Assembly: GCA_037445875.1 (NCBI GenBank)
Contig: JBBIJR010000034.1
Coordinates: 1 to 35,286 of the forward strand
Direction: 5' to 3'
DNA from: JBBIJR01 sp037445875
GTDB taxonomy: Bacteria; CLD3; SB21
DNA length: 35,286 nt
Position 1 is the first letter of the stretch. The number at the start of each line of letters is the position of its first letter. The translations under genes were made by a program, and so were the position numbers. Shown here piece after piece: positions 7,769 to 17,026 of this stretch. Below the pieces are notes generated by a model, which saw nothing but the letters and a program-made list of their open reading frames with translations, searched no databases and was not told the origin of the DNA.

Positions 7769-9094
7769 TTATTGCCTTAACAAGGTGTACAGCAGCACAA
7801 GGCCTGTCGTCGATCCAATCAAGACGGCTCGCGAATTGGACGGAAGCCTCGCAAGAAAATAAGCGATAACGATCAACTCGATCCAAATCCACATCAAGTA
7901 GATCCTGGGAATGGGGTAACCGAGAACCAGATTGTGCAGAAGAAGTAGAGACGACGGCAGAACGAATCCAAAAACCACCAGCGCCTTTTTGTCCACCCTT
8001 TGCCTGCTCAGGACCAACCCAACGAAAGACAGTAGAAAGAGAACGGCCACCTGGTTGAGAAACAGATAGCTCACTTTGTTCAGCACATCCTGGAGAATCC
8101 TGAAGTATGTTTCTTCAACAACAAACGCGGGACCCAGAAAGAGGTAATATAACCAATACAGATACAGCTTTACTCCCTCGGTCGTTTTGACCTCCCAGGC
8201 AGGTCCGATCTGCGTGCGTTCCATGAGCTGGAGCACCAGCGAAAACACGGTGGCCACATTAAACAAGGCAACGTACCCTGACACCAGGAGAACAACATAC
8301 AATGCGAACAGCTTCCAGGTGATCCGAGTTTTCAGGACGTAATACAGCAGGACGGCCATCGGAACCAGCGCCAGGTATATTCTGAACACAATCATGAAGA
8401 CAGCCGTAATGACGACAAGAACCAACCGCGGTGTCGACGGTTTTTCTCGCCACACGATCACGCTGTAAACAAAGGAAAACACCAGGAATACCAGCAAGTT
8501 GTCTCTCAGGAGGCTGGCAGATACCAGGATATTGGAGGGTATCAACCCGAACAAAAACACAACACCCAGGGCGTACTTGTGTTGCAGGTAGGTGCGAGAG
8601 ATATGGTAAAGAAGGTAAGTGGAGAAAACAGAGAAATGCAACTTGATCAGGATCATCGTAATCAGGTCATCCCCCCATATCAGGCGGAGAACGGCGTTGA
8701 AGACGACGAACGGGTGATACATGTTGAAGGATTCCGGCGTTTGAAGCGCTCCGGCCCACCATAAATCGGACGCCGGACCGCCCAAGACCAGCGCCGTCCA
8801 TGCGGACACGTAATAGTACGAATGCATGTCATCGTAGTTGATCCCGCCGACTGGCCCATAGAGGATACCATCATGAAATCCGAGAGATATCGCGTTCATA
8901 TACTGCCAGTACGTGAAACCGACATAAAGGCCCGTGAGCAGCAGACTGACCGTCGTCAAATCAAGAGTCCATTGCCCTTTGAAATAGTAGTGTAAGGACA
9001 CGAGTACGAGGCTCGTTATCACACACATATGTTGGGGGACGCCGGTCACGGCCACCGCCAAAACCAGAGACGCTATGCTCAGAATGATGGTCAC
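7769..9094 (-). CDS. Multi-spanning membrane protein, candidate Wzy-type polysaccharide polymerase
   Basis: An integral membrane protein of about 441 residues with roughly ten to twelve hydrophobic segments (for example ILSIASLVLAVAVTG, LVVITAVFMIVFRIYLALVP and VAVLFLLSFVGLVL). The preferred start is the GTG at 9094, which overlaps the TGA of the heparinase-like gene and has GAGGA six bases ahead; an ATG at 9169 lies well inside that gene. A loop reading ASLLRDNLLVFLVFS, then a TM segment with an Arg (FRIYLALVP), resembles the 'RD..' region common in oligosaccharide repeat polymerases. No other polymerase candidate exists in the cluster, which has a flippase and a Wzz-like gene, so Wzy is the natural guess. 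Polymerases are too divergent for certainty; a membrane glycosyltransferase is the alternative. Confidence 0.5.
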   Translation of the reverse strand: MTIILSIASLVLAVAVTGVPQHMCVITSLVLVSLHYYFKGQWTLDLTTVSLLLTGLYVGFTYWQYMNAISLGFHDGILYGPVGGINYDDMHSYYYVSAWTALVLGGPASDLWWAGALQTPESFNMYHPFVVFNAVLRLIWGDDLITMILIKLHFSVFSTYLLYHISRTYLQHKYALGVVFLFGLIPSNILVSASLLRDNLLVFLVFSFVYSVIVWREKPSTPRLVLVVITAVFMIVFRIYLALVPMAVLLYYVLKTRITWKLFALYVVLLVSGYVALFNVATVFSLVLQLMERTQIGPAWEVKTTEGVKLYLYWLYYLFLGPAFVVEETYFRILQDVLNKVSYLFLNQVAVLFLLSFVGLVLSRQRVDKKALVVFGFVLPSSLLLLHNLVLGYPIPRIYLMWIWIELIVIAYFLARLPSNSRAVLIGSTTGLVLLYTLLRQ

Positions 9095-11283
9095 AAGTAT
9101 TCCTCGGCTACCGAGAGGCCATCCAGGGTGAAGACGTTGGGCAGAAGCCTTCCGTAGCCGTTCGACCATTCCCGGAATGGATTGAGCGGAACTCGGAAAG
9201 GCACGTTGGACCGGTCCTCGATGACGATTCTGGCGTCTTCCACGGTGACCTGCCGCCGCACGACGACGTGGCGGTAGGTTAGCTGCAGAGCAAGAGACCG
9301 TTCGGAGCAGGACTCAAGCTCGCACACACTTTCATTGGTCATTTGGAACAACCCTGAAAGCGAATAGTTCCAGCGATTGGGTTCGTCACGATCCCGCTGA
9401 GGGCTGTTGTGAACCCGTATGCTACGGAACTCGTTTCTTCTCGCGGGGTTTGCCGTGTATACGTACGTCCCGGGATCAATCAAAACGGGCCGCCCATCGA
9501 TCTGGAGGTCCACAGACAATTGATCGTTATGAAAGTGACCGAGTGCGTTGTAAGGCGTCGCTTTCGGGGCCGCCACTGTTATCCGAACACGATCGGATCG
9601 CAACACATAGTATCCCCCTTTATCATACACACAGACCTTCAGATTCGCAGCGAAGGACTGTGTCGGTGAGCTCCGGTCGGAGAAGATCCACCGATGCCTG
9701 TGGAGCCACCGGTCGTGTACGGGCGCAAACTTCGTCGTGGGCGCACACGACCACTCAACGACTGGCTCAGTCTTCAGCTTCCGGCCCCCGGCCATTGAAC
9801 GCACGACGGACTCCTCGAGGTGAAACCGCCGTGAGGCAGTGCACGGGAATGGAGCATCCCATAGACCCTCCAGCGCTGAGAGAAAAGTGAGGTGATTCAA
9901 GTCATTCTCATCCCAATGCAGCTCATCGTTGTCGGCATAGTGTTTTAAATTGAGATATGCTTGTCGCGCCTGTGTGCGCGTCTGAAACCGGCCGTTCGGC
10001 GACAGCCGCAGGAAACGCCCGCTGTCATTGTCGCCTATCTGTGGGACGTCGCCCCTTGCATCCATGAGATCGGTCGTGAATCGACCGATCCTGTACAATC
10101 TTTCTCTATACCACGGGGGGAAGACGTCGCCGGAGGTCGTGAATTCCTGATCGGCGGGACGGCGTAACGGCCGTCGATACGGCCAGCGACCGGTCTCCCA
10201 GGAACGGATTTGCTCGCTCAAGCGCGGCATCTGTCCCAGTATCACCGCAGACGCAAAGGTAATCATTTCACCGCTCAGCCGATGGTACGACGTCGAACCC
10301 TCGACGTTGGCCCCGTCGTCGTGAAACTGCACCCTCATTTCTTCAACGATTTCCTGAACGGAGAAGGCAAACCAGCGAACGGTCTCCGGGTCGAGCGGAA
10401 GATAGATGGAACAGAATAGCAGACCGGCCAGGTCGGCCAGATAGTGGTTGTTGCGCATGGTGCCGCCGATTTCGAGGTTTTCGAGGATCTCGATACCATG
10501 ATCGTAGATCGAATCGGTAAGGATCCGCTTGTAGTCGTCGTCCAGGATATGCCACCGGTCCCCCTGCGCCAGAAGGTCGAAGGCCAGGAGCCAGTTGGCG
10601 GCACGAATGCCCACGTCCATCGCGCAGGCCCAGTTGACCCCCATGCGGGGCGGGTTGCAGGCGATGAAGTCCAGGGTTTGGCTGCGAAATTCCAGCGTGA
10701 GCGCCTTTCGAAATTCCGGGAGGCGCAAGGCAAAAAGGGCCATCTGGGGAAGGTGGTGCATTCTGGCCAGTTCCCACGGCATTTTGATGTCCGCTCCCAA
10801 GGCCGGTTTGAGTCGAATATCCCTGTACCAGGTACACGCATTCCACCGATATCCGCTCTTCGCGTCGCGCTGCCAATCGATCGGTTGGTAGGAACTCGAG
10901 ACCGCATTCCACACCTGTCTGGCGCGCGGCACGTGGGCGGGCCGCAGGACACGAGTCAGCCACTCGCCCGCTGCATCCGGGTGCAGATCGGCCAGCCCGG
11001 ACTTATACGTTCGACCCTCAAAACCCGGAGCCTTCGCTGAATAGGCAACGTCCACCCATCCGCTGCCCAGAAGGTCAAATCGATGTGCGAGGTATTCTTT
11101 GACGAGATGGGCGATCACGTCAGGCGTGAGATCGTCGACGTTCACATCACCCGGCCGCACGACGCCCGTCCGGAGGGTGCCTCGTCCGTACGAGCGCCAC
11201 GGTTCACGCCGAACGTCCTCCAATCGACGTCGCAGCCTTCGCCAACCCTTGAGCCCCAGCGACACGATGCGTGAAGGCGTCAT
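9091..11283 (-). CDS. Heparinase II/III family protein (polysaccharide lyase-like)
   Basis: A 730-residue protein with the two-part layout of heparinase II/III-family enzymes. The first part (about residues 50-470) is an alpha/alpha-toroid with WAC-containing helices, RNNHYLAD (277-284) and STSYHRL (330-336), where lyases carry catalytic Asn/His and Tyr/His residues. The second (about 480-730) is a beta-sandwich with GHFHNDQLS (582-590), then DGRPVLIDPGTYVY, the family signature. Known members cleave uronic-acid-containing glycans by beta-elimination. I see no signal peptide: the N-terminus is basic (LKGWRRLRRRLED), so the protein may stay in the cytoplasm or be exported otherwise. Being inside a polysaccharide gene cluster, it likely edits or degrades the glycan made here; an epimerase-like or other modifying role cannot be excluded. 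Its stop overlaps the start of the putative polymerase. Confidence 0.82.
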   Translation of the reverse strand: MTPSRIVSLGLKGWRRLRRRLEDVRREPWRSYGRGTLRTGVVRPGDVNVDDLTPDVIAHLVKEYLAHRFDLLGSGWVDVAYSAKAPGFEGRTYKSGLADLHPDAAGEWLTRVLRPAHVPRARQVWNAVSSSYQPIDWQRDAKSGYRWNACTWYRDIRLKPALGADIKMPWELARMHHLPQMALFALRLPEFRKALTLEFRSQTLDFIACNPPRMGVNWACAMDVGIRAANWLLAFDLLAQGDRWHILDDDYKRILTDSIYDHGIEILENLEIGGTMRNNHYLADLAGLLFCSIYLPLDPETVRWFAFSVQEIVEEMRVQFHDDGANVEGSTSYHRLSGEMITFASAVILGQMPRLSEQIRSWETGRWPYRRPLRRPADQEFTTSGDVFPPWYRERLYRIGRFTTDLMDARGDVPQIGDNDSGRFLRLSPNGRFQTRTQARQAYLNLKHYADNDELHWDENDLNHLTFLSALEGLWDAPFPCTASRRFHLEESVVRSMAGGRKLKTEPVVEWSCAPTTKFAPVHDRWLHRHRWIFSDRSSPTQSFAANLKVCVYDKGGYYVLRSDRVRITVAAPKATPYNALGHFHNDQLSVDLQIDGRPVLIDPGTYVYTANPARRNEFRSIRVHNSPQRDRDEPNRWNYSLSGLFQMTNESVCELESCSERSLALQLTYRHVVVRRQVTVEDARIVIEDRSNVPFRVPLNPFREWSNGYGRLLPNVFTLDGLSVAEEYL

Positions 11284-11366
11284 CGTGACACCGGCCGTGA
11301 GAGGAGTCTATCCAGTACGCGAGAGGAACTCATGGCAAACCCGTTGTTTGGTCTATGTCCCGCACG

Positions 11367-12641
11367 TCAGGCTCCCTGGACCTTCAGTTCAGCCAGTACT
11401 CTCCGCAATTGCAGACCGACGATCGCCCAGGTCACCGCCGTACCGACGATGACGCCGAACGAAGCCCCCACCATTCCGAATTCTCGGATCAGTACGAACG
11501 TGCTAAAGGCGGAAATCGGAAGCGCAAGCAGAACGGAATAGAAATTCAAATGGATTCTGCCCATGCCCAGGAGCGCTACGCCTTTGAGCGCAAACAGGTT
11601 ACGCACAAACCATCCGATCGTTAACAGTTGAAAATATACCATAGACGCGTCGTATTTGCCGCGAAAGATCCAATGGATGATCGGGGGTACCAGCGCAATG
11701 CTCGTTGTGGCGCAAGCGGCGGAAACGATCATGAACAGACGGTTGTATTTGTGATACACACGAAGGAATTCCTGTCCATTGGGTGCTTTTTCCGAGAAAT
11801 ACGGTGTCACGGCCTGCTGCACAGTCCCAGTAATCAGATGCAGCGCCAACATCAACGTAACGGCGAACCCATAATATCCGACTTGCTCTTTGTCCTCAAT
11901 CAGGTAGTTGATTAGATACAAGTCAAGGTAAAGGCTGATCTGGCCGATCGCATTGGCCAGGAAGGAGAACCGGGCGTAGAACCAATGCTGGCGGAAGGGT
12001 CGCTCCGTGACAGCTGTTTCCACGTGCAGATGCAATCGGTTGACACGCCATTGAGCGAAACCCGCGGAAAACAACATGCCCCCAAGGGAGGCAAGAATAA
12101 AACCCATCAGTCCCCATACCCACGTGGCCCCGATGATCAGCCCAATGGATATCAACTTGGAGAGAATCTGTATTGCAGCCATCTCCTTGAAGTACTTCAA
12201 TGCCTGTAAGTAGACGATCATGACCCGATTGACCGCCTGGGGAATCAACGCAAGGCCAAACAGAGGCAGCAACGCATTGATCGCAGGGTCGGTAGAGAAC
12301 ATATTCCTATGCGAGCAGCCAACAATCACACCGTATACCGGCAGGCAGACCAACCAAGTATACGCGACCGCCTTTCGAAAGAGATATTTCTTCTCACCGG
12401 CCGGTCGGGATTCGGAACACAATTTGAGCACGGACGTGTTGAATCCCAGGCCGGCGACAATCACGGCCAATCCGACGAACGTCTGCATGATACGAATACG
12501 GCCGACGTCCTCCGGAGATAGGATCCACGCCACAAACAGTTGCGAACCGAATCCGACGACTTGCATCAGGAGATTGGAGGTCAGAAGATGAAAAAAACCC
12601 TTTTTCCAGATGTCGTTCAGGAACCGGCTGGCTCGATTCAT
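11367..12641 (-). CDS. Wzx-like polysaccharide flippase (MOP superfamily)
   Basis: A 424-residue membrane protein of the MATE/MOP superfamily, polysaccharide-transport branch. Seen: an N-terminal segment with LLTSNLLMQVVGFGSQLFVAWILSP-type character followed by EDVGRIRIMQTFVGL, which matches the 'yG..s...s....' first loop of Wzx proteins, and about 12 hydrophobic spans. Members move undecaprenyl-diphosphate-linked repeat units from the inner to the outer face of the cytoplasmic membrane. The gene lies nine bases after the methyltransferase gene and 83 bases before the heparinase-like gene. It is the strongest evidence that the cluster uses a Wzx/Wzy route rather than an ABC transporter. Confidence 0.85.
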   Translation of the reverse strand: MNRASRFLNDIWKKGFFHLLTSNLLMQVVGFGSQLFVAWILSPEDVGRIRIMQTFVGLAVIVAGLGFNTSVLKLCSESRPAGEKKYLFRKAVAYTWLVCLPVYGVIVGCSHRNMFSTDPAINALLPLFGLALIPQAVNRVMIVYLQALKYFKEMAAIQILSKLISIGLIIGATWVWGLMGFILASLGGMLFSAGFAQWRVNRLHLHVETAVTERPFRQHWFYARFSFLANAIGQISLYLDLYLINYLIEDKEQVGYYGFAVTLMLALHLITGTVQQAVTPYFSEKAPNGQEFLRVYHKYNRLFMIVSAACATTSIALVPPIIHWIFRGKYDASMVYFQLLTIGWFVRNLFALKGVALLGMGRIHLNFYSVLLALPISAFSTFVLIREFGMVGASFGVIVGTAVTWAIVGLQLRRVLAELKVQGA

Positions 12642-12649
12642 ACAGCGCC

Positions 12650-13441
12650 TTAAGCCGAGCCTTTGGAAAAGACCATTATTTTGCTGAACGAATCCGATTC
12701 GATGATGCCGTCCACCCCCTGCTCGAGGATCCGGGCGGCCTGCTTTTCAAATCGCGTTCCGATCCAATCAGCGTCCACATGCATCCTTTTCAAGACACGA
12801 TACATACGCCGTGTCCAGCGGGTCGTCCGCCGATACTCCTCAAAGGATCTTGTCGGAATGAGGTACGGATTATAAAATGAATAGTCCTTGCAGAAAATCC
12901 ACCCGGCCTCATCGAGGAGGCGCTTCCATTCATCGATCGTGCGCGCACGTACGTGGGGCGGGAAATCGACCGACTGCCCACTGCCCTCACGGCTTTCCAG
13001 GGCGATCAGGACGGCTTTGGGAGCACACACGCTGGAAACCGTGCGAAGGGTTCGAAGCAGTTCTTCGTCAGAAAGCATATGCTGCAACACGGTCACGGCC
13101 AAGACGACGTCAAAGGGCCCCTGCAGACGATCCAGAGTATCCAGAAGAGTAACGTTCGACCGACCGGTCAACCTGTTGGCTGCCAGTCGGATAACCCTGT
13201 CGCTCCAGTCGTAACCCACCGACTGCTTGAAGAATCTGCCAAAGTGTTCGATGAAATCCCCGCGGCCGCATCCAAAGTCCAGCAGCGTCAGATCAGGCCA
13301 GAGCCGCACATCCACAATCTCCCCGAGGACGCGCTCGATGCAGCGGATCCGCATGAGCTGGTCAAAGGCATAGACCCACCGATCGCTGTATCCCGTCGTT
13401 CCATGGTCGTCGGCCATGGTGTTCCAAAAAGTCCGATTCAC
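12650..13441 (-). CDS. Class I SAM-dependent methyltransferase
   Basis: A 263-residue protein with a Rossmann-like methyltransferase core. Motif I, LLDFGCGRGD, is at residues 53-62; the acidic end of strand 2 follows in VGYDWSDRV; FDVVLAVTVLQHMLSDEEL is the motif IV/V region. The N-terminal WNTMADDHGTTGYSDRW resembles other sugar- or lipid-modifying methyltransferases. The start is a GTG at 13441 that overlaps the stop of the upstream GT4 gene (GTGA), so the two are probably translationally coupled. In this setting it may O-methylate a sugar of the growing glycan or its reducing end; the substrate is not shown by the sequence. Confidence 0.83.
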   Translation of the reverse strand: MNRTFWNTMADDHGTTGYSDRWVYAFDQLMRIRCIERVLGEIVDVRLWPDLTLLDFGCGRGDFIEHFGRFFKQSVGYDWSDRVIRLAANRLTGRSNVTLLDTLDRLQGPFDVVLAVTVLQHMLSDEELLRTLRTVSSVCAPKAVLIALESREGSGQSVDFPPHVRARTIDEWKRLLDEAGWIFCKDYSFYNPYLIPTRSFEEYRRTTRWTRRMYRVLKRMHVDADWIGTRFEKQAARILEQGVDGIIESDSFSKIMVFSKGSA

Positions 13442-14535
13442 GAGAACGCCGCCTCGATACCGGTCTCCGGCCGTGCAAGGCCGGACACAGCCCGGTAGAG
13501 ACCGAGTATCGCATCGACACTACTTTCGACCGACGACGACCCGACCCGCCTTTTCAATTCGTCGAGGTTGTCAAGCGCAAAGATGCATTGACGGACCAGG
13601 TCCTCCCTGTTCCTCGATTCGAACAGAAGAACCCCCTCCGGTCGGGGAACACAGTCGCTGGCCAGTACCGGCGTCCCGACTGCCAATGCTTCCATGACCG
13701 TCACCGAATTTCCATCCGTATTGGTTGACCGTATAACAAGGTCAGCAATCTTCCACAAACTCGACGCTTCGGGGATCGGATGGGTGATGAAATGAAACCG
13801 ATCCTGGATGCCCAGTGCATCCACCCGACGGTTGATGATGTCGAAATACCCCGCATCTCCAATCTGGGGAAGCAGGAAGCAACACGTGATATCGTAACCG
13901 TCCCTGGAAAGTGCGCCGATCAATTCGACAAGGAGATCGACGCCATACAAATCCACCCCCTTGTAAAAGGACAATTGCCACGCGCCGGATGCTATGAGGT
14001 AACGGTGGTTTTGGCGCTGCCGCCAGATGGGGTGGGAGGGTTCGAGATCCGGTATCCCTGCAGGCGGTATGAACTCCGGAATGACCAGAACGTTCGACCC
14101 ATCACGTATGATCGTCCTGGCGAGTTCCGCGCTCTTGGAACTGCTGACGATGATCCGATCGACCCGATTAAGCAAGGCTACAGCCATGCGTCGGAGCCAC
14201 GGTGGGTGTGACGCGATTTCATCCAGAAAGCGCTCGTTGTGCAGCGAGAGAATAACGCGGTGCTTCAGCATTAGCAGACCCATATAAAAGCAGTTCCGCA
14301 AGCTGAAGTTGTGCATATGCACGATGGACCGTTCCCGCAAGAGTAGATGCCCCACAACCTTGACCATGCTCTTCCGATGAACACCCGGGGCCCTCCTTTC
14401 AGGTGCCTCGGTTTCAGATACGTCGAACACCACATTGGGAACACCCCTGCGGTCCAGATGCGCTTTCAGCCGTTGGATGTGGATAGAAACTCCCCCGAAA
14501 GGAGGGGGATAGACGCCGATATTCGCGATGTTCAT
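13438..14535 (-). CDS. Family 4 glycosyltransferase
   Basis: A GT-B, family 4 glycosyltransferase of 365 residues from the ATG at 14535; a TTG directly before it is the alternative. Seen: an N-terminal strand NIANIGVYPPPFGGVSIHI with the glycine loop, IVHMHNFSLRN, VDRIIVSSSKS, LVIPEFIPP, and a donor-binding region reading TNTDGNSVTVMEALAVGTPVL with the conserved Glu, then a final helix region. The short length is within the family range. It lies between the Wzz-like gene and the methyltransferase, with its stop overlapping the methyltransferase start. Substrates are unknown. Confidence 0.85.
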   Translation of the reverse strand: MNIANIGVYPPPFGGVSIHIQRLKAHLDRRGVPNVVFDVSETEAPERRAPGVHRKSMVKVVGHLLLRERSIVHMHNFSLRNCFYMGLLMLKHRVILSLHNERFLDEIASHPPWLRRMAVALLNRVDRIIVSSSKSAELARTIIRDGSNVLVIPEFIPPAGIPDLEPSHPIWRQRQNHRYLIASGAWQLSFYKGVDLYGVDLLVELIGALSRDGYDITCCFLLPQIGDAGYFDIINRRVDALGIQDRFHFITHPIPEASSLWKIADLVIRSTNTDGNSVTVMEALAVGTPVLASDCVPRPEGVLLFESRNREDLVRQCIFALDNLDELKRRVGSSSVESSVDAILGLYRAVSGLARPETGIEAAFS

Positions 14536-14603
14536 CAATGATCGTGATACCCGTCAAGGCACGCATGAACGCTTGAGGCGGGACCCAAGTCCAAACCGCG
14601 GGT

Positions 14604-15881
14604 TCAGTACTTTCGTAACAGATTTCTAAGTCTCAGATTCTCCAGTACGAATGCCCACTTTCTGTTCCTGGCGTGTTCGGGCTCTTCGAGCAGCTTATTT
14701 CTGAATTCCTTGTAGAAGACCCACGCCACGGCAACCATGAAACCCAACACCCCGGCCACCAGGGTGAAGATCGTCCTCTTCGGACTCACATGTTTCACCG
14801 GAGCCTGGGCTCTGTCCAGAACCTGTAAGGTGGGTGTGTCCTTCGCCTCCTGGATCTTGGCCTGTTCATACTGGGGAACCAGATACTCCATTATCTTGGT
14901 TTGAATCTGAATCTCACGAAACAACCGAAGATAGCTCATGGCCAGGTCAGGAGTCTGTTTGAACGGTATGAACAGACTTATGTCGGACCCACCGTACTCC
15001 ATCCTGCGCTCCACCTTACGAAGCTCATCTATGGTTGACTTCAGCCGTTCGAGGTCAGGGTGATTGAGACCCAGGGACTTCTTTTTGACGTTCAATTCGG
15101 TCTCCATCGCAATGATCTGAGCCTGGATGTCCGCCGCCGCCCCGATGGCAGCCCGTGTCTGCTCGGGAATCGCGATCACGCCGTGCTTGTTCTGGAAGGC
15201 GCTCAGCGAATCCTCCAACTGGTGGAGATCCCATCGAGCTTGCCGGTACCGGTCCTGGAGAAAACGCCGCACCGAACGGGCTTGCTCCGTGGCCAGCTCT
15301 CGGTTGATCTCATCCAGCGTAGCGACCACGAAGTTTGTAATCTCGGCGGCTTTGTCGGGATCCGCTTCGTATTCAAAGCTGATACCGATCGTTCCCAACA
15401 ACTTGTCATGGGTAGAGTTAAAGTGGTTATCGAACACCTTGATGGCCTTCTCCATGTTTTCCACGTTATACACGGATATCAAGCCGTATTTTTCAATAAC
15501 CGTTTCCTTCAAGCGCCGACTGTTGAGAATGGCCAGATATCTCGAGTGGGGCTGTGACCCACCAAGCCCCAGAATGCTGGCACCAATACTGAGGTCCCCT
15601 GTTAGCAAGTCAAAGGGTGTGGACGTATTGGACGGCAAGGTTATCACCGCGCTGGCCTCATATGACTTCGGCATAAGAAGTGAAACCACCGCAGCAACCA
15701 CCATGACGCTGAACACAAAGACCATGACAAAGCGCCGCCTTTTCACGAGTACGACCGCGATGTCGAGGAAGGTCGTCTCTTGAGGTTGGTGTGGCGTGGC
15801 GGTTGTTTCCTGTTCCATCAACACATCCATAAGGATCCGTTCCGTTTGGTGTAAGCTCTCTTCATCGAAATGCTGTCTCAC
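14604..15881 (-). CDS. Wzz-like chain-length determinant / polysaccharide co-polymerase
   Basis: A membrane protein of up to 425 residues with the Wzz layout: a cytoplasmic N-terminus, TM1 near residues 48-70 (FVMVFVFSVMVVAAVVSLL), a large periplasmic part with coiled-coil helices (for example RRFLQDRYRQARWDLHQLED), and TM2 near 373-393 preceded by the Pro-rich APVKHVSPKR that marks these proteins. The N-terminal periplasmic motif YEASAVITLPS is also typical. No Walker A kinase domain follows TM2, so it is not a fused tyrosine autokinase. It should control glycan chain length with the polymerase. The GTG at 15881 overlaps the upstream stop as TAGTG; ATG codons at 15830 and 15818 are alternative starts. 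Confidence 0.8.
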   Translation of the reverse strand: MRQHFDEESLHQTERILMDVLMEQETTATPHQPQETTFLDIAVVLVKRRRFVMVFVFSVMVVAAVVSLLMPKSYEASAVITLPSNTSTPFDLLTGDLSIGASILGLGGSQPHSRYLAILNSRRLKETVIEKYGLISVYNVENMEKAIKVFDNHFNSTHDKLLGTIGISFEYEADPDKAAEITNFVVATLDEINRELATEQARSVRRFLQDRYRQARWDLHQLEDSLSAFQNKHGVIAIPEQTRAAIGAAADIQAQIIAMETELNVKKKSLGLNHPDLERLKSTIDELRKVERRMEYGGSDISLFIPFKQTPDLAMSYLRLFREIQIQTKIMEYLVPQYEQAKIQEAKDTPTLQVLDRAQAPVKHVSPKRTIFTLVAGVLGFMVAVAWVFYKEFRNKLLEEPEHARNRKWAFVLENLRLRNLLRKY

Positions 15882-17026
15882 TATTCCCCGGCGTACGACG
15901 GCTCATACCGGCGAATCGTGTCGGCGACGAACGACACGTCATCGCGCGTTAGGGACCCATGCATCGGAAGGGTCAGGATCCGGTCGATAAGTCGAACCTT
16001 GCTTTGGAACGATGGACGATCATAGTAACTGAAATGCGGAATCAGGTCGTAGTGTTTACTGGTTTGGACACCGGCATCCCTTAACCCCTTTCTCACGCGG
16101 TCGTAGCCTTCCTCCACAAGTACCGGCATGATGTGACACGTCGATTGTTCCAGGGGCCGGTCCTGAAACGGGATGACAACATTCGAGTAGCCGGACAGGG
16201 CCTCGCAATACCATCGATAGATCGCTCGCCGTTTTTCATTGATACGGTCAATCTTTCTTAACTGGCACAGTCCGATAGCGGAACGCATCTCGTCCATGCG
16301 GTAATTGTAACCCAGAAGCAGGACGTCGTATCCGCTGGCATGGCCTTTGTGACGTTCATAGGTCAGACTCGTCATCCCATGAGATCGAAGAAGGCGGAGT
16401 TGCGCGGCCAAACGGTCGTCGTTGGTTGTGACCATACCTCCTTCACCCGTCGTCAGGTTCTTGTTGCCGAAAAAACTGAAACAACCGACGTCGCCTATGG
16501 CTCCCGTGAATCGCCTCTGGCCGTCGCGGAACCGATACCATCCGAAGGGCGCGTGGGAACTGTCTTCGATGACCTTCAAACCATGACGATGGGCAATATC
16601 CATGATCTCGTCCATAAGGCAGGGAAAGCCAGCATAGTGAACGACCGTAATCGCCTTCGTGCGACTCGATATCTGGGCCTCGACATCCCGAGGATCCATG
16701 GTCAGGTCGTTTTCCGAAATCGAATCCACAAAATCAACGTCAGCCCCGGTGTACCTGCTCGCGTTCGCAGACGCCACGAACGTCAGGGCCGGACACAACA
16801 CCTCATCGCCCGGTCCGATGCCCAGAGCAACGTTGGCCAAATGGAGGCCCACCGTGGCATTCGAAACGGCTATCGCGTGCTTCACCTGCATTTTCTCGGC
16901 AAAAGCCCTTTCGAACTCCTCGGTAACCGCGCCCATGGTCAGCCACCGGCTTCTCAGCACTTTCGTAACGGCTTCGATTTCCTCATCGCCGATATCGGGC
17001 TCTCCGAGGGTGATCCTCCACTCCAT
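15881..17026 (-). CDS. DegT/DnrJ/EryC1/StrS-family PLP aminotransferase (sugar transaminase)
   Basis: A 381-residue fold-type I, PLP-dependent enzyme. The Schiff-base lysine is Lys189 in FFGNKNLTTGEGG; Glu154-Asp155 (KVIEDSSHAPFG) contacts the pyridine ring; the N-terminal RWLTMGAVTEEFE and SNATVGLHLA are family hallmarks. Such enzymes transfer an amino group, usually from glutamate, to a keto-sugar nucleotide produced by a 4,6-dehydratase. The two preceding genes encode just such a dehydratase and a nucleotidyltransferase, so together they should make an NDP-amino-deoxy sugar for the glycan. The ATG overlaps the upstream stop by one base (TAATG). Which sugar is made, and whether amination is at C3 or C4, cannot be read from the sequence. 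Confidence 0.88.
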   Translation of the reverse strand: MEWRITLGEPDIGDEEIEAVTKVLRSRWLTMGAVTEEFERAFAEKMQVKHAIAVSNATVGLHLANVALGIGPGDEVLCPALTFVASANASRYTGADVDFVDSISENDLTMDPRDVEAQISSRTKAITVVHYAGFPCLMDEIMDIAHRHGLKVIEDSSHAPFGWYRFRDGQRRFTGAIGDVGCFSFFGNKNLTTGEGGMVTTNDDRLAAQLRLLRSHGMTSLTYERHKGHASGYDVLLLGYNYRMDEMRSAIGLCQLRKIDRINEKRRAIYRWYCEALSGYSNVVIPFQDRPLEQSTCHIMPVLVEEGYDRVRKGLRDAGVQTSKHYDLIPHFSYYDRPSFQSKVRLIDRILTLPMHGSLTRDDVSFVADTIRRYEPSYAGE

